From NCBI GenBank assembly GCA_963930775.1, contig OZ005699.1, positions 1,137,501 to 1,201,500 on the forward strand: a stretch of DNA of 64,000 bases, in the 5' to 3' direction. This DNA is from Cliona cf. orientalis (lineage: Eukaryota > Porifera > Demospongiae > Clionaida > Clionaidae). Position numbers and translations under genes: made by a program. This document shows, one piece after another, positions 26,401 through 40,400 of the stretch. The notes under the pieces were generated by a model, which made no database searches, was not told the DNA's origin, and saw only the letters and a list, made by a program, of their open reading frames with translations. Numbering within the stretch: the first letter of the stretch is position 1; each line of letters begins with the position of its first letter.

Positions 26401-27865
26401 GAGCCAGCCAACCAGCCAGCCCGCAGACCAGGAAAGAATGAGAAAATACTATTTTTTTCCCCCGAGTTTCTGAATTGCCAATGCAGTATAATAATATTAT
26501 ACTTGAACAGCCCTTGACACAATTTGGTTAAGTTGCGTCACCACGTTCACCAATGTTTGCACTTACTCTCTGTTGAATAATGAGCACGTTTCCTGTGCCA
26601 CACGCCCAGGGGAAGTTAGTGTGTCTTGTTATTTTTTTTTCTGCTATACAATAAATATTATGATTATAGGCAAACTCAGCTAGCTAGAAAGACAAGGAAC
26701 GGTCAAGGTGCTTTTTTTTGGTGTTTTTTTTGGGTAAAAAAATGCAACATGCACCTGGGAGAACCACTTGATTTTCATCCACTAGCTTAATTATATTACT
26801 GGTTAATCAGACTTGTACCAAATTAACTAACTACCCGCTTCCTGCTTGCCCCTGGGGTCACCATGGCGACTGCTTATATATAGGTAAAAAGCCCTATTGT
26901 TATGAAATTCAAAAAAATGATTTAATACTTCCAGTGTAGTACTTAGAAACACTTTGCTACCACTATGATATTTTGTTTCACTGTCCTTATAAGAATTTTA
27001 TTATGGTTTCGATTTTACCTGGTTGATTATTCGGGACTAACTTTAATTATGTCATTGCACTAGTTTATAGTTACTGTGAGCGGTGTTGATTGGTACTGTT
27101 ATAATATATCATAATTTATTTCTTGTTAAGCTATAGTTTCAGTACCTATACGTAACCAGTATTGCAGCCATGCCTGGCCTGGTATGAAGAAATTAGTAAA
27201 TTCATTCAATCTTTCATTGCTTGGTTGCATCATAACTCGTGACTTACAACGAAGTTTTATAAAACGATTTAAATCACACAATGAATCAGTTTGACAATCC
27301 CTCCCCTATAAAACATTTGCAGGAAATAGAATATCACCACGAAATTTTCCCTCGATATTCATAGCCTTCCATGAATACCGTTAATTTGTATACCCAACAA
27401 TCTTGGCTAGCTCTCCAATATGACCTTTACAATCAAATAAATATCATCATTTTTTTTTGTTTAGTCAGACCCCCCAAAGTTAGAACTGCTCTTTAATTGC
27501 TGCCATTAAATAAATCTGCATGGGTGCACATGCACTTGTTTGCATACAAGCGCCTGTAGAGAGAGGAGCCATGTGCACGTGTGTGTGTGGTGAGTAACCT
27601 CAAGCCCGTTAATTTCGCATACTGAAAGTTCTGAAGCAGCCTCCGTATGTCAATTGTGGCGGAAGGAATGTGCGGAGGCTGTCTATCTCCATCCCAGCTG
27701 ATGGACCACCTGCAGCTGTCTTCCTGTCTTTCTCTCTCTCTGAGCTGAGCTGAGCTGCCTCCGCTCGCTGATGGTTAATAATTAAGTTAATCACTGTTAA
27801 AGTCCCCCCCCCCCCCCATACTCTATCTTTTTGCTCCATCTTGTCATATATAGCTTCTTCTTGCC
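21206..27865. other. Noncoding stretch with C-runs
   Basis: No gene supported. Poly-C or poly-G runs lie at 21996-22009, 22706-22720, 24253-24270, 24691-24705, 24902-24916 and 25147-25168. One CT microsatellite is listed separately. Confidence 0.6.
23381..23452. repeat. (CT)n microsatellite
   Basis: About 70 bases of CT repeats. Confidence 0.95.
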
Positions 27866-27870
27866 TCTGC

Positions 27871-27891
27871 CTCTCTCTCTCCTTCTCCCTC

Positions 27892-27946
<55 letters not shown>
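27871..27946. repeat. (CT)n microsatellite
   Basis: CT repeats with several CCT and TTCT interruptions, so probably older than the pure tracts. Confidence 0.9.
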
Positions 27947-28029
27947 TGTGCAATCAATACGATTTCAATTGTACCATTGAAACCTCTCTATCTAGGGAGT
28001 ATCACACATAATTGATCAACTTATAGCTT

Positions 28030-29370
28030 ATCTCTTCCTGTATGGGTACATACCTCTAAATCTGAAGTTTGCACATAGACTGTCTATCACCTTGCCAGTG
28101 TTTAATGTGTAGACGCCACATTGAGGCCAGTAGTCACATCTCTGGATGGAGACACAAATCCTACAAATGCAGAGGAGGGGAATCTTTTCCATTTTCAGTA
28201 TGCGGCCTGCCGATTGGCCAGCCGAGAGGTACACCTGAACCCCAAGGGTTCTCACTGTTCCGATTGATTGATTTTGCAGCATCACTGTATTGGAGGGGCG
28301 AGAGAGGGGAGGCGAGAGGGGGACAGATATTATGGGCACTTTAGGCATTCTCGTTGGTTAAGATAATATCGCAGGTGGCCTGAAGGACAGACACTGTTAT
28401 ACCAGTCGACACGAATATTCACCTCACGTTGGTTTGCAGCAGGTAAGGTATTAGAAGGGACAGAGAAGGGGATAGGTATGGTCACTTTGGGCAAATCTTG
28501 ATTGGCTGAGATCATATTACTAAGTCAGGTACACACATGCAGTGGGGTTGAGGCACCAACTAGATGTATATATCCCACATGCGCATATGCAAAGGTGAGA
28601 CTCTTTGAGTTCAGCGACCTTTTTGCCCACGTGACCCATGGTCTCAAACCATGAACCAGCCAGGAATGCGTCATAGGTGACCAAGTATTTCCCCCTCCCC
28701 CTTTTCTGGTAAAGATGGTAGTCACATCTTCGAGAGTAACAGTCAGCAACCTTCTTTAGGAGGTCAAGTGAAAGCATATTCATATTGACCTTATATTATT
28801 GCTCTTTCATTTTGCTATGTTGTTGTACCATCAAAATCTCAATTCACTCCAAACATTGGAGCACCAATTTGGAAATGTTGGTACATTTCGCCCACTTTTG
28901 AATCCACAGCTGAAAAGGTCTATTGACCCTGCTAGTAGTCCCCTCCCTTACTATTGGAGGGGGTGTTATCCTGTTTCAGTGTAACTGGCATCTTTCAATC
29001 AATCATTTAATGCTACGCTTATAAATAATATTGATAGAGACACACCCAGCTGTTATTGCTAGCTGTTCCCTGGTGATGCAAGTCGATTATTGTCACAATA
29101 GAATGCTTGCACACTGATAAAGCTCAATGACATGAACTGTACTTATTCTGAGGGAACCTTCCCAACTTCGTTTAGCTGTACCATAATTTAATTTTAAGCT
29201 GATAAGATGCATAGTATCCATGTGTGTATACTATGTGGCATAATTCTTTGGTGACTCTGCTTGCCCACTTTGACGGGAATGTACATGTGTTACAGGTGCA
29301 GTATCCTGAGTCCCAAGAAGCGTCAACATTGGGATTCCTGAATGATCCATAGGGATCGTCCATGGCCAGG
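28030..29370 (-). other. Duplicated exon-like blocks, function unknown
   Basis: Two pairs of diverged repeats read as short open pieces on the minus strand. Blocks near 28270-28350 and 28430-28510 both read roughly as PKV-I-P-S-PSNT-NQ. Blocks near 28560-28780 and 29180-29360 both carry a Lys/Val-rich then Cys/Ile/Tyr-rich word (KKVAELKESHLCICACGIY against SRVTKELCHIVYTHGYY). One block ends at a good donor (GTATGT at about 28051 on the minus strand). I recognise no family and cannot build a continuous gene. It may be a decayed repeat or exons of a fast-evolving secreted protein. Confidence 0.25.
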
Positions 29371-29707
29371 GACTGTTTTTAGTGGGTACACCTGATGATC
29401 TGAGAGATTATAGCTAGTGCGCCCATCTGGGGTGGGGGGTGACGCCACTAGCCAATTAGCTAAGCCATTTGTACCCTACAAGTAGACCAATTGACATATA
29501 TTATATACGTGGTGGCTAGCATAATTTCTGTGATCTTGGCATAGCAGCATGTATTACACACCTTAGTGTTGGCACATGCTCATTGAAGTGGTGAGATTTT
29601 TTTTGTAGATATGAACACCCTCACTAGGTGACACTTCCTGTGTCAACTATGCACTTGTAGTCTGTGCATGGTTCCATGCTTTGTGGCTAACTACCGCATG
29701 ATAGTTC

Positions 29708-29770
29708 GATGTTGGTTTTGCAATTCTACTCGTGGCTTCGCTGCTTCATAGAATATGCAAAACCAACATC
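29708..29770. repeat. Inverted repeat (possible hairpin)
   Basis: GATGTTGGTTTTGCAATTCT at the left is matched by its near-exact reverse complement ending at 29770, with about 20 bases between the arms. Confidence 0.75.
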
Positions 29771-30031
29771 TACTTAACTATTTTGGTAGCAGTCACTACT
29801 GACCCGTTAACATACTAATGACCCTCTATTACCTCTAACTACATGTACTATCCCACAATTTGGGGTTGAAAATTTTGTTGCTGCTACCAAATTTTAATGG
29901 GTGTGTTGCTACTTTAATATAATCACTAAACCATATGTTTTTTCTAGCTTGGTCTTTGACCTAGTACGAAATCTCGGGTTTGTGTGAGTAGTACGAAAAC
30001 CATGTTTACTCAATTATCAGATTTCTAACTA

Positions 30032-33000
30032 GTGCATGATTATCATATCTCTCTCTCTCTCCCCCTCCTTCTCTACACACACTCAGATTCTTCCCAGAGC
30101 AAGCAGCAGCAGCAACAAGAAGGTCATAGACGTGAGCGAAGGCTGTCTCTCGGTAGCCGCAGGGTTTCTCTTCGTCACCAAGAGTCCAGCCCTCCGACCG
30201 TTCCCTGCCGTAGACCCAGGTCCGTCCTCTACGATCAGCCGCCGCATTTATTGAGTGCAAGCACTCAACCGTTTTTGCCCGCAACTACGAGATCTCACTC
30301 CCACCAAAACTTGGCGCTCTCCCCCGCAGTCCCCTCCGTGTCGACTGCACCCCCTCCTCACTGCGTAGGAGGCTCCCTCAGCGCTGCAGCCTCGGATCAC
30401 CTCTACACTACTCCAGCTAAGATTTCCTATTCTTCTTATAGTGGTGGAGGAGGAGGCGGCGGGAGTAGTGGTAGCAGTGTGTGTCAGCCCCCACTTGTCT
30501 CTCAGCTCTCCATCGCTAGCTCCTGTGCGGCTGATTCTCCAAGTCCGGTGGAAAGGGATGGAGTGGGGAGAACTCTATTGCCTCACAACAGTACCACCAG
30601 TCGCTGTTCCTCTTCGCTTCCCGCTAGTAAGGTCAGCACTAGCAGCACTACCGTTGAGTATAATGCTACAACGGCTGCTTCGGATAGGCTGAACACTGCT
30701 TCGCCAACTAAGCATGTCACCAGAGCAGATGCACCCTATTCCAGTGCCTCTCATAATCAGTATAGCGGTACTGGTAGCTTTACTGCCACATCTAGTAACA
30801 TGGTTAAGGATGCCACACCCACTGTCTACGTCGACAGTGGTAGACCACACCCACATCCGAGGACACATCTACCAGTCACTTCAAGTGGGGGGAGCTCTCT
30901 TTCCAGTAAGCTTCAGCACCGTCTAATGGGGAGCAATAGCAATCCCGAGTTTCCGATTCTACAGGAAATCCCGCAGCACATGAATCCCGAAAAACGAGCG
31001 ATGAGTTCCAGTAGCCTGTATGAACGGACAGTAAAGAGCAGTGTAGCGCCCGTTGACGCTCAAGCCATCTCCCCTTCGAGGGAAAAGCTTAACACACTCT
31101 CTCATCACGTCTATTCGTCGTTTGATGAGAACATCAATCAGCCAGCGACGTCCCTGGGGTATCTTACGATTTACAACGGTCCAAACTCACTGTCAGCTGA
31201 TCGAGGCAGTAGTGACCCAGGCACGTCCCATCCCATGTTTAGTATCGTGCAAAAGATCCTCCATGAGATGGCGCAGAAGTTAAACGTGACTCCAGAACAT
31301 ACCCAGTCGCTGATCAACTCAATATACTCGAATGATTTATCGTTGTCTTTGCCTCCAGCAGAGCAAAGCAGTAACAAGGCTAGACCTCACAGTCTCTCCG
31401 ATGTACCAACTTGCATCGGCATAGAGCCCAGTGCAGAGAATTTGCTAGCAGAGATGAACGTGGAAGTTAGCGAGAAACCTCTGGAGGTTAAGTTTGGAGT
31501 CCCGGCTGCTGGTTTTGTGACGGTGCTCTACCAGGCCACTCGGAAGAGATCGAGCCCCATGCACTCTGGGATGAAGCAAATGGAAGCTAGTCACATCTTA
31601 AAGGTGAGAAGAAAATCATAGCTAGGTACCAGTATAATTATGTAGACATACATAATAGCTTTAGTGAAAACGGTGGCATGACGTAGATCGTTGATTAAGT
31701 TAGAACTCGTAGGAGTGGATAATTCAGTACCTGGTCTTCATTTCATAGAGAATAGCATTTGCAGAGCTTGATGTCAATATAGTGCGTAAGGTCCAAATTA
31801 ATTTTAGCAGAATATGGGTGCCTTTTGTGTTGGAAATCGTATGAATGGCTTATTCAGCATTGATGTTGTGGATTCATAGATGACTCAGGTAGAAAGATTG
31901 ACAGAAGCGTAGTTAATTGCTACACTTGCACTGCTTTGGCTATATAATAGCAGGGTATGGGTGCAATTGAGTTGAAAATCATAGCAGTGGCTTATTTCAA
32001 AGCATTTTTATTCTGGATTCATTTAAGAGTGCTAGTAGAGATAAAATTTGATGCACTTGTGTGTGGTGTGTTTAGTCAACTGTCAGTAATAATTGCTGGC
32101 AGGAAGCCACTTGCTGTTTGGTACTGCACTGAACCTAGGGAAAGCACCCTGTTGATGGGGCTACATATGGGCACTCAGAGCAATTTGTTCTAGAGCATAT
32201 TGCTGCAATTAGTTGGGTAGTTGGCACTGCTAGTGTTTCAGTTGTTGCTATAAGGTGTACAGTTTATACCTCGCCCACAGCTTCACCATGGTTACCGTGC
32301 AGTCCCCCCTGTCCAATATCTGCTGATTAAGCAAAACTTGAAGACTACAGGTGCTGATATTTAATCCACCATGGGCAAAATTACCCCCTAGCATAGTAAT
32401 TTTGTGGCTTGACAGTTGTTTAGCTGGCTGAGAATTGGTGTGCCTTAAATTTCACAAATTTGTGTATCCATGAGTCATGGTTAGAGAATACCATAGATAC
32501 TATGCATATGTCTTAAGTTATATATTTCAGCCATTATCTAAGCTTATAATTATAATTTCTTGTACAGGTTATTGTGAGGGTATTCAACCTTAAAAATTGG
32601 ACGGAGAGCTCGCAGTATCACTCCCTTGCCCCACCTCCCACTACCACATCAACCTGTGGCCTGCCCTCCAACTTCAGTTCATCGTTTGAGCAGCTGAGTC
32701 TCTCTCGACCCCTTCAGGAGGTGGCTTGCCTCCACAAGCTCTCTCACGTCCTGCATCCAAATATTGCCCCAATGGTGACCCATTTTAAGGCCACAACTAG
32801 TGACCAGCACATCATGCTAGCTCGAAATTTTGATGCTGAAAATCTACAGGCTTTGTATACAGCTGCTCCTAATTCAGATTACCTGCTGGTGCGGACTTCA
32901 ACACTTACACTCGCCAAACACTTTGAGAACCTGCGAAAGAAGCACTATGGAATCATACCGGAAGCTAGTGTTTTGGCGACTTTGGCTCAGCTGAACCTTG

Positions 33001-33761
33001 GTATTGCTCACTTGGTTAAAAACCAGATATCTCACTGTTCCATAAATCCAGATGATATCTACGTCGATGACAAAGATGGAAATAGACTGCTACTCGCTAA
33101 CTTTTCGCAAAGCATTGAATTCAGCACAGACTTGTGTACAATGGAGGAGGTACGATCAAATCTTAGATTGCAGCTGAGATCGAAGGGTAACAACCTTCGT
33201 CTCTGTCCAGAAGTATTCCAGTGGCTGCAAGAGACTGACACAGATTATTGCTATGTTCAACACGATGCGAAAACTCTATTTATCACCAACGATTCATACT
33301 CTGGAGCTCGAATGATTTACTCGCTGCTGCTTGGAGAATCGCACGAGAGTGTGCAACAGCTAGATGCAGTTGCGAGATCGCAAGTAGACTGCACCAGCAG
33401 ACTGAGTACTACCACTTACCTTCCTCGCATCAGTAGCCTATCACCTCAGTGTAACCATCTCCTACAGAAGCTAGTCTCGCCTAACATCAGCAAGAGATTG
33501 CGACCAATCGAAGCTGCGGTAGCTAGTCTTGTCCTTCTCTTTGGACCCCGCCCTTCGCAGGTGCAATCCATCGAAGACTGCCACCAGTGGCTACTAGCAG
33601 AAGCTATGCAGTTTTACATGCGTCCTGTGCTTAACGACTCTAGCGATTCGGACACTTCTGAGCTCTATTCAAGATTGCTTTACATGTACCTGACTATTGC
33701 CGATAAGGCGCCTTGCTTAGTATGGAAGTTTTGCTCGCTTTTTAAGTCACTCTCCGTTTAA
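30032..33761 (+). CDS. PEAK1/PRAG1-family pseudokinase
   Basis: Two exons (30032-31603 and 32568-33761) join in phase at LK|VIV, giving 921 residues from the first ATG. That ATG lies in a pyrimidine tract before a good acceptor (ACTCAG at 30081-30086), so the real start is probably in an unseen upstream exon. Residues ~20-480 are Ser/Pro/Thr-rich and disordered. The C-terminal part is a degenerate kinase. The HRD site reads SHCSINPDD, the DFG site reads ANFSQS, and the VAIK lysine is replaced in IVRVF. The NFSQ signature, the segment LPRISSLSPQCNHLLQKLVS, the FGPRP word and the following tryptophan helix match the PEAK family, scaffolds that dimerise and bind tyrosine-kinase signalling proteins. 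Convergent with the GPCR at 34477. AATAAA lies at 34163. Confidence 0.72.
31604..32567 (+). other. Intron of the pseudokinase gene
   Basis: Starts GTGAGA and ends TTGTACAG. No coding signal or repeat is seen inside its 964 bases. Confidence 0.75.
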
Positions 33762-34476
33762 TGATTATAATATCTGTGTGGATGTTTTGTTCTTCATTGA
33801 TTTTTTTTTAAAGTTGCTCCCCATTGGAAGTCTGTGTGTATAGCTACATAATGTGGTGTGAATCATTTTTTATCTTTTTGTGAGCAATACATCAGTGTCA
33901 TAATACTAAACTATTGGGTGAATAATGGTATTGTTAATGTTTCTTATTATCAGTCACTTGTATTAATAATTATAATTATAATTATAATTATTGTGGGTGT
34001 TATCTCAAAGTCAGACATATTTTATGTGTATATACCATACGATTTTTGAACTGTATTATCGTATTTATTGCGAATTTCATTTCCAGCTCTATGTCCATCA
34101 TATTATGTAACGATTGTGCTGTATTTTCTATACTACGAGTGCTACATATTAAATATAAGCACAATAAAGAGACCCCGATTATTGTCAGATCAATGGTGCA
34201 TTCTGGGAGCGGTATAATACGTATTATAGATTAACGACAATAGTTAGCTGGTAATGGTCGTCATGATCGGATCTGCAACTCGATACGCATGCGCGCGCAT
34301 AGAAAATGGAAAATACTCTTATTATGGCGATCTTTACCGCACATACGCAACGGCGAGACTTCAATGACATGTAGCAGGGCTTGGCCAAAATAGACTTTAA
34401 TATTACAATGAATGTGTAGAATTGATTATTTAGTATCATGAGTTTCTTCGTAATAATAATATTATAGTTCACGTAT

Positions 34477-37400
34477 TCATGCCAGTGTATTATCAGTGCA
34501 GACACCTTCCAGGCCGTTGAGTGAAGTCAGGGTAGCTTGCCTTGAAGAGATAAAGCTGTAGCGTGTATGCAGTGTAGTTCCATTCGTTGTTGATTCCAGA
34601 TCTTGCTTCTTAGCAGACTTCAGCTTTTCAGGTAGGAGGCGTGATTTCACTTTGACGTAAATGCGCTTCCACGATTTGCGAATCTTCTGATCCAATACGC
34701 ACAAGAAGATGAATATAAAACAACCCTGAAATGAGTTGAAGACGGTGAAGAGTATCTGAAACATTTCTTGTAGCCCGGTAACCGAGACAACGGTGAGAAT
34801 GGCAAAGAGCCACGTCAGACCAAATAGAGCCATCACTCCGCTGATTCGAATCATCAGAAAAATGATCTTCTTGTATCCCATTTTCTGTGAGTCATCGTTG
34901 GCAACAGCGGTTGTCTTAGATCTTCTCCTGACTTGCCGAACTAGCACAAATATGACACAGATGAAGGCAATAATGTTGAAGATGATGATGAGAAGGATTG
35001 GCGCAAGAAAGGCGCCCCAAAATGCTCCCGGGTGAGAGAGGAAACAGCTGTAAAAAATTAATTTAATGTGGAATTTACTGCATGTATGTCTGACAGATTG
35101 ATTAATTATTGTGGTATACAGCTAATTAATTTGTTTACTTACAAGGAGTTGGTACTAGCTCTTTTGACGATGATGTCATTCCCTGGATCATGACCAGTTG
35201 CCAGATCAGCAATTAGAGATATGATGACTGGTACAATGGGTGCCACTGTATAATAATAATATATGAAAAAAAATAGGCTCATTAGCAGGACTAATAATGG
35301 GGTACGCCCAGGAAGTGTCTAGCAAATCACTGACAGTTGTATCTGTTGCAGTGCTTAGAAATTTTAACTCAGTACTTGCCTCACTCACTGCATGATTACC
35401 TAGTTCGAGGGAAGCCTGTAGCTAACCTAACAATGGTTCAACTTACACCAGCAGACAAGGGAGAGAGTAACGATGTACTTTGTGGTGATGTGGACAAAAA
35501 TGATGACCACTTTCTGCAGCATGAGTAGTGCCTCTGCTCCCATCCACATCACAGCGACCAGCGCAAAGTAGTGAACAAAAATTGATATGAACACACACCC
35601 TCCGTAGAGCAAGTCCACTGCTTGTTCACTCGTAGCGACGAGGACAAGAGCCATCACCAGCATCAATAGAAGGGCAATACAAAGCTGTACGTGGTATTTG
35701 GAGGTTTCTCTCTGCCGTACTTTCCTGGAAAAGTAGTTGAGAAACAATAATTTTGAAAGCCGAGTCTCAAAAAATCAGTCTGGAATGTATACGTAGTAGC
35801 TAATTAGCTCTCTGCTGTCGATCTATAACACTAGCTACATTATCACAAAGTTCAGTGTATTGAATGAGCCACAGTAAACCAAAAATGCATTAAAATTTTA
35901 TTAAGCTATGTGTGGTCTGTACTTACTTGATGGCTAGCAGAGTAGCGATAGTCAGCACTAGGCCAATGATGGAGATAACAATGCCAATGTATGAGATGTA
36001 CGATAGCACCCTATCCACGTGTTTGTTGACTGGCTTGCAGTCCTCCTGCCTCAAGCAGACATCCTGTAAAAAATAAGCCCAAAGCAATAGTTAACAAGTC
36101 AAAGACATGCGTGGCTGGTTTTATTATTATACAGATCTATAGCATAGTACCCGTCGACTAAAATTTAATTTTGATACCAGGCATATTTTGTTAATAACTG
36201 ACCATTAATACAGCAAAATTTGTAAGGTGGTTACAGGAGCATGTGACGGTTCCATTCTGACCAGCACTGGTTTTGCAGCCTCTATTAGTCCAGTCTTGAA
36301 GATTGAAATCCCAAGATACGCACATCTCTGAGCCAGGCATGAGGAACACCTAAGTAAAGAAATTTTAATCACAATAATAATGATTATGGCTACTCTGAAG
36401 AGCTGAGAATCCAACAATCACATCTTGAGTTAGATCCCCTAATCATGAGAACACCATAAAATTTGCACTATTAATTTTACTGAATAGTATTTTAGCTATA
36501 ACTACATACCCCTTCTTGAATGTTCAGCTGAAGAGTGATAGTGACTGGTTCTTTGAGGCCTTCAATGTCTTGTCCATTGACATTGGCTGCAATAATGTGT
36601 GTGCCTACTTCAGTTGTAGTCAGTGATGAATTTTTGCCATTTCTGGCTTGATCACCGACTGGAAATAAAGTGGAGGTCTTATAGAGGGTGAAGACTAGTC
36701 CAGTCACGTTATTACTCATGCTACTGCCAATCTGCTGAAAGACAGAGGCAGGCAGATGAATGGAACTGTTTCTTTTTTCGCTGGACGAGCTCGAGATGGT
36801 CTCCAGTGAACTAATTCCTCTTTGTATTCTCTCAGTAATGGTGAATTTGGTGACATTGCCTATTAATGGTTAGCAATAATAATATAATTAATTATTCCAG
36901 GATTGATTAGTACAATGTTATTGAGAATTGATCATTAATGCTAACCAATTGAGAATACTTTTCCATTCTCCTGCAATTCACCAATAGTACTCTAGGAGAA
37001 GGGGGTGGCATACAATAAAAATTAATAATGCAAATTTAATGTCACCAAAATTAAAATTTAATGTGGCTTACTAGTAGATTGACCAGGATGATGGATGGGA
37101 AGATGAAATTCTGCACATCATTGATATTTAATTGCTGGGTGTAGAGCGATGTTATAATCTCAAATGATCTTATTAACCTGCATTATAGAATAATTGTAGG
37201 TATGAGAAGTACAGTCATGATCAAAAGATGTCTCGAGCAATGGAGAGAGCGTACGTTGAACACATGTAGCGATGGTTATGACTACAATCAGCACTGTGTA
37301 CCAATTAGCTGTCATGCCAACTCAATGATTGTAGGCTTACATTGCATGCTGAGAGCGATTTAATCAGACCCCTCTACTCTATAATTACTACCTTACTCCT

Positions 37401-40400
37401 AATTAAATCTATGTTCGCTAATGCACAATGCCGGATGGGTGAAATCTGATACTAGCTGTTTATACTATTCACTCAACACTCCCACTTCATCCTTTTGATC
37501 CTCGAGCAATTTCAGACTCCCCAAGGACAGCTAGCTCGAAGTATCCTGAGGCGTCCTCATTTCAGGGGTAGTTTTGTATACTTCTTAATGGGTATATCGG
37601 ACTGTGCATAGTGTCATGACAGAAGCTCCTGCTGGTCATGATTAAGGGAGATGTCCTTATTTCATGGGTACATGTCCTTAGGGAGGGGCTCCAATGTATA
37701 TAATATTGTTGTTCTTACCTAGAGCTTGCTTTGACCTCAACTGCTGCAGTTGGCCACTGAAGAAGTGAATTCACTACCTTTGTTGATCCATAGACAATCT
37801 AGAGTGAGATAATAACCAGTAATAGCTATTGCAGCTCACATATTAGTTTGCATGGAGTACTGGTGATAGAGAATCGATCTTACCGTGCTATCAAATGTTT
37901 CATTGCTGGGCTGTTTCAGTACATACTGAGCCACGTTACTTATGACGTCAGATACCACATTGAGGTTAACTCTTGTTTGCTCCAGTGAACAGCCGTCAAT
38001 TATTTCACCATCTGCAATAACTTCCGCTAGCTGTCTTATTGCTATTGAGATGTTATGCTCATCCAGCCTCTGGGACTCCATCTGTAATTAGTCATTAAAT
38101 AATTTTAATCATCACCAGGCATGCATACCACTCTACAGAGCACAATTAATAGTGACTAACTGTTGAATGGAGAATTGTCTCAAGCTCCTTTGTGAAAACA
38201 CTGCAACTGAAGATGGGTGAGGCAGTGGGATCTTCGAATTGTTTAGATGTTGAAGTCCCCGTAGATAGAGTACTAGCTGTAGTGCTCTGTTGAGCATCAG
38301 TGGTGGTCATTTCTCCCATGTCATTGGTGGTAGTAGTGAAGGTTTCTTCCATGTTAGTGGGTTGATCAGGACTACTTGAGCCAGTAGTCGTAATCAAACG
38401 CACATTATTGTCAGTTGTATCGGTGAAACTCGTAGTTGCTATGGTGGATCCATCATACTCTGTGGTCGCTAGAGTGGTAGTGTCATTAGTAGTTGGTGTC
38501 GATGTGGGTTCTGTGTGGAGTAAGAATAAAACTTAATTTGACAAGAAACATATCATTATTGTGCTGTTAAGTTATTTGACTAGTATGTAGCTAATTAAGT
38601 AGTTTAATAGGGCAATTTTATAACAGTTGGTAGGTAATAGTCTAAAAGCTTATTAAATAATGGTGAAGTATTCTGCACATGTTACCTTCAATAATGATAA
38701 AGGTATCTGTAAAGAGGTGTACAGGGTTCAGGTATGTGGGTAGTGTAACTCTCGTCTCGTGTGGCAGTGTAGATCTAGAATGTGGAGCTGAAGAGAGATG
38801 GAAGGCTTCGGTGCCTTCACGAATGTCGTCTGAAAACAGGTCGAAAGGAACATTGATTCGCTGTTTCCCCGGTGAAAATGGCAATACCACATATGTATTG
38901 CTTTCACTCAAGCTATAGTCCTCATTGTGAGTGGCTGGCTGAATGTTTTGCCCAGAAGGTATTGAAGCGATTTGAACGACAACTGAGAAGGTTTGCTCTG
39001 ATGATCCATTCCCCTCCTTGGCTAAGTAGATGGGGCCGTTCGCCGGTGAATCAGAATGTTCTTGCGGTACAAAAGAGGCACCGATATGTTCCTCATATTT
39101 GGGTTCTGTGTACGTGTAGGACGGCTGCTCAAATCCTATTCTAATATCTGTGAGTGGTATATAAAAGAGCATTATTGTCTAACTAATTATAGCTAGATCT
39201 TCTTACCATCATCATCAATGATGCGACATAGGCTAACTTGTCTACTTATAGTGATGGAGTTCACATTTGCACCACCGATAACTTTAAGTTGGATCACAAA
39301 CACTTGCTCATTTGCTTCATTGACGCTGTCGTCGAAAATGGGAATGGGAATACTTAGCTCACCCTGATTCCGTTCCTCATCAGGGTCAAAGGTGATGACA
39401 ATAGTATCATTATTGAAATCTTTCCCATCTTAAAAAAAAATTAGTGGTATTGTATAAAAATTTGTTTCTAGTTAGTAATTTTGCATTACCTGCAAATGGA
39501 GGAGAGTGGGGGTGGTCTATTGGAATTCCATCTCTCAATGAAGCTGGGATGATATCCATAGACTGTTGAATAGTCAGTGGAACGATCTCTAGCTCAATTG
39601 CCGTTGCAATTAATGCATTTTTGATCACTTTGACTGGCATAGATTTATCCCTTTCATTTGCGCGATAATCCCCCTCAGTAAACGATACCTCAAGCGCTAT
39701 TAAAAGGAGTTAGTTAACCTTACTTAATAAAAGTTTATAATTATCTTACTGTCATTATCGATGATGATAACAGTAATGTTATTCCTGAAGAAGACTCCAG
39801 CTCCAGAGGGTAGGACTATCCCGTCAATTGGAGTGAGACTAAGGATCAGTGTTTCATTCCTCTCTTGAGCAATATTATCCACATTGAAGTATATTACTAC
39901 ATTATCTGGTGTAATCGGTGTACGATGTAATGCTCTCGTACGCTGAGTAGCAACTGAGTAGTCTTCTCTTGCTAAAAATTTTATTTTTAGTTAGAACAAT
40001 AGCAGATATATATATTATACCGGTAGCTATTAAATCAGTAAACTCACTTGCAGTGCCTGGATAATCATGAACGTTGAATACCAAGTTTCTCTCTACTCGA
40101 GTAGCTCCTTTCTGGTAGCCTACTTCAAGTAAATGATTGCCCGTTCTTTGCTCCATACCAATGTAAACATCTTGAAAGAATCCAAAAACTGTCAGAATGA
40201 AATAATATAAACATACATATTGAGGCTCAGTTAATTTTACCATGCATAATAACAAATAGTTGAGCCATCTCACTGGCGTAAGAACCAGGGGGGCTGGGGG
40301 GGGGGGGGCAATTGCCCCCCCCCCCCCCCCCCCAGTCATAAGATTGGGGGGGCAGAGCCCCTCTGATTTTTAGACTGCTGTACAAGCCAGGGGGTGGGGC

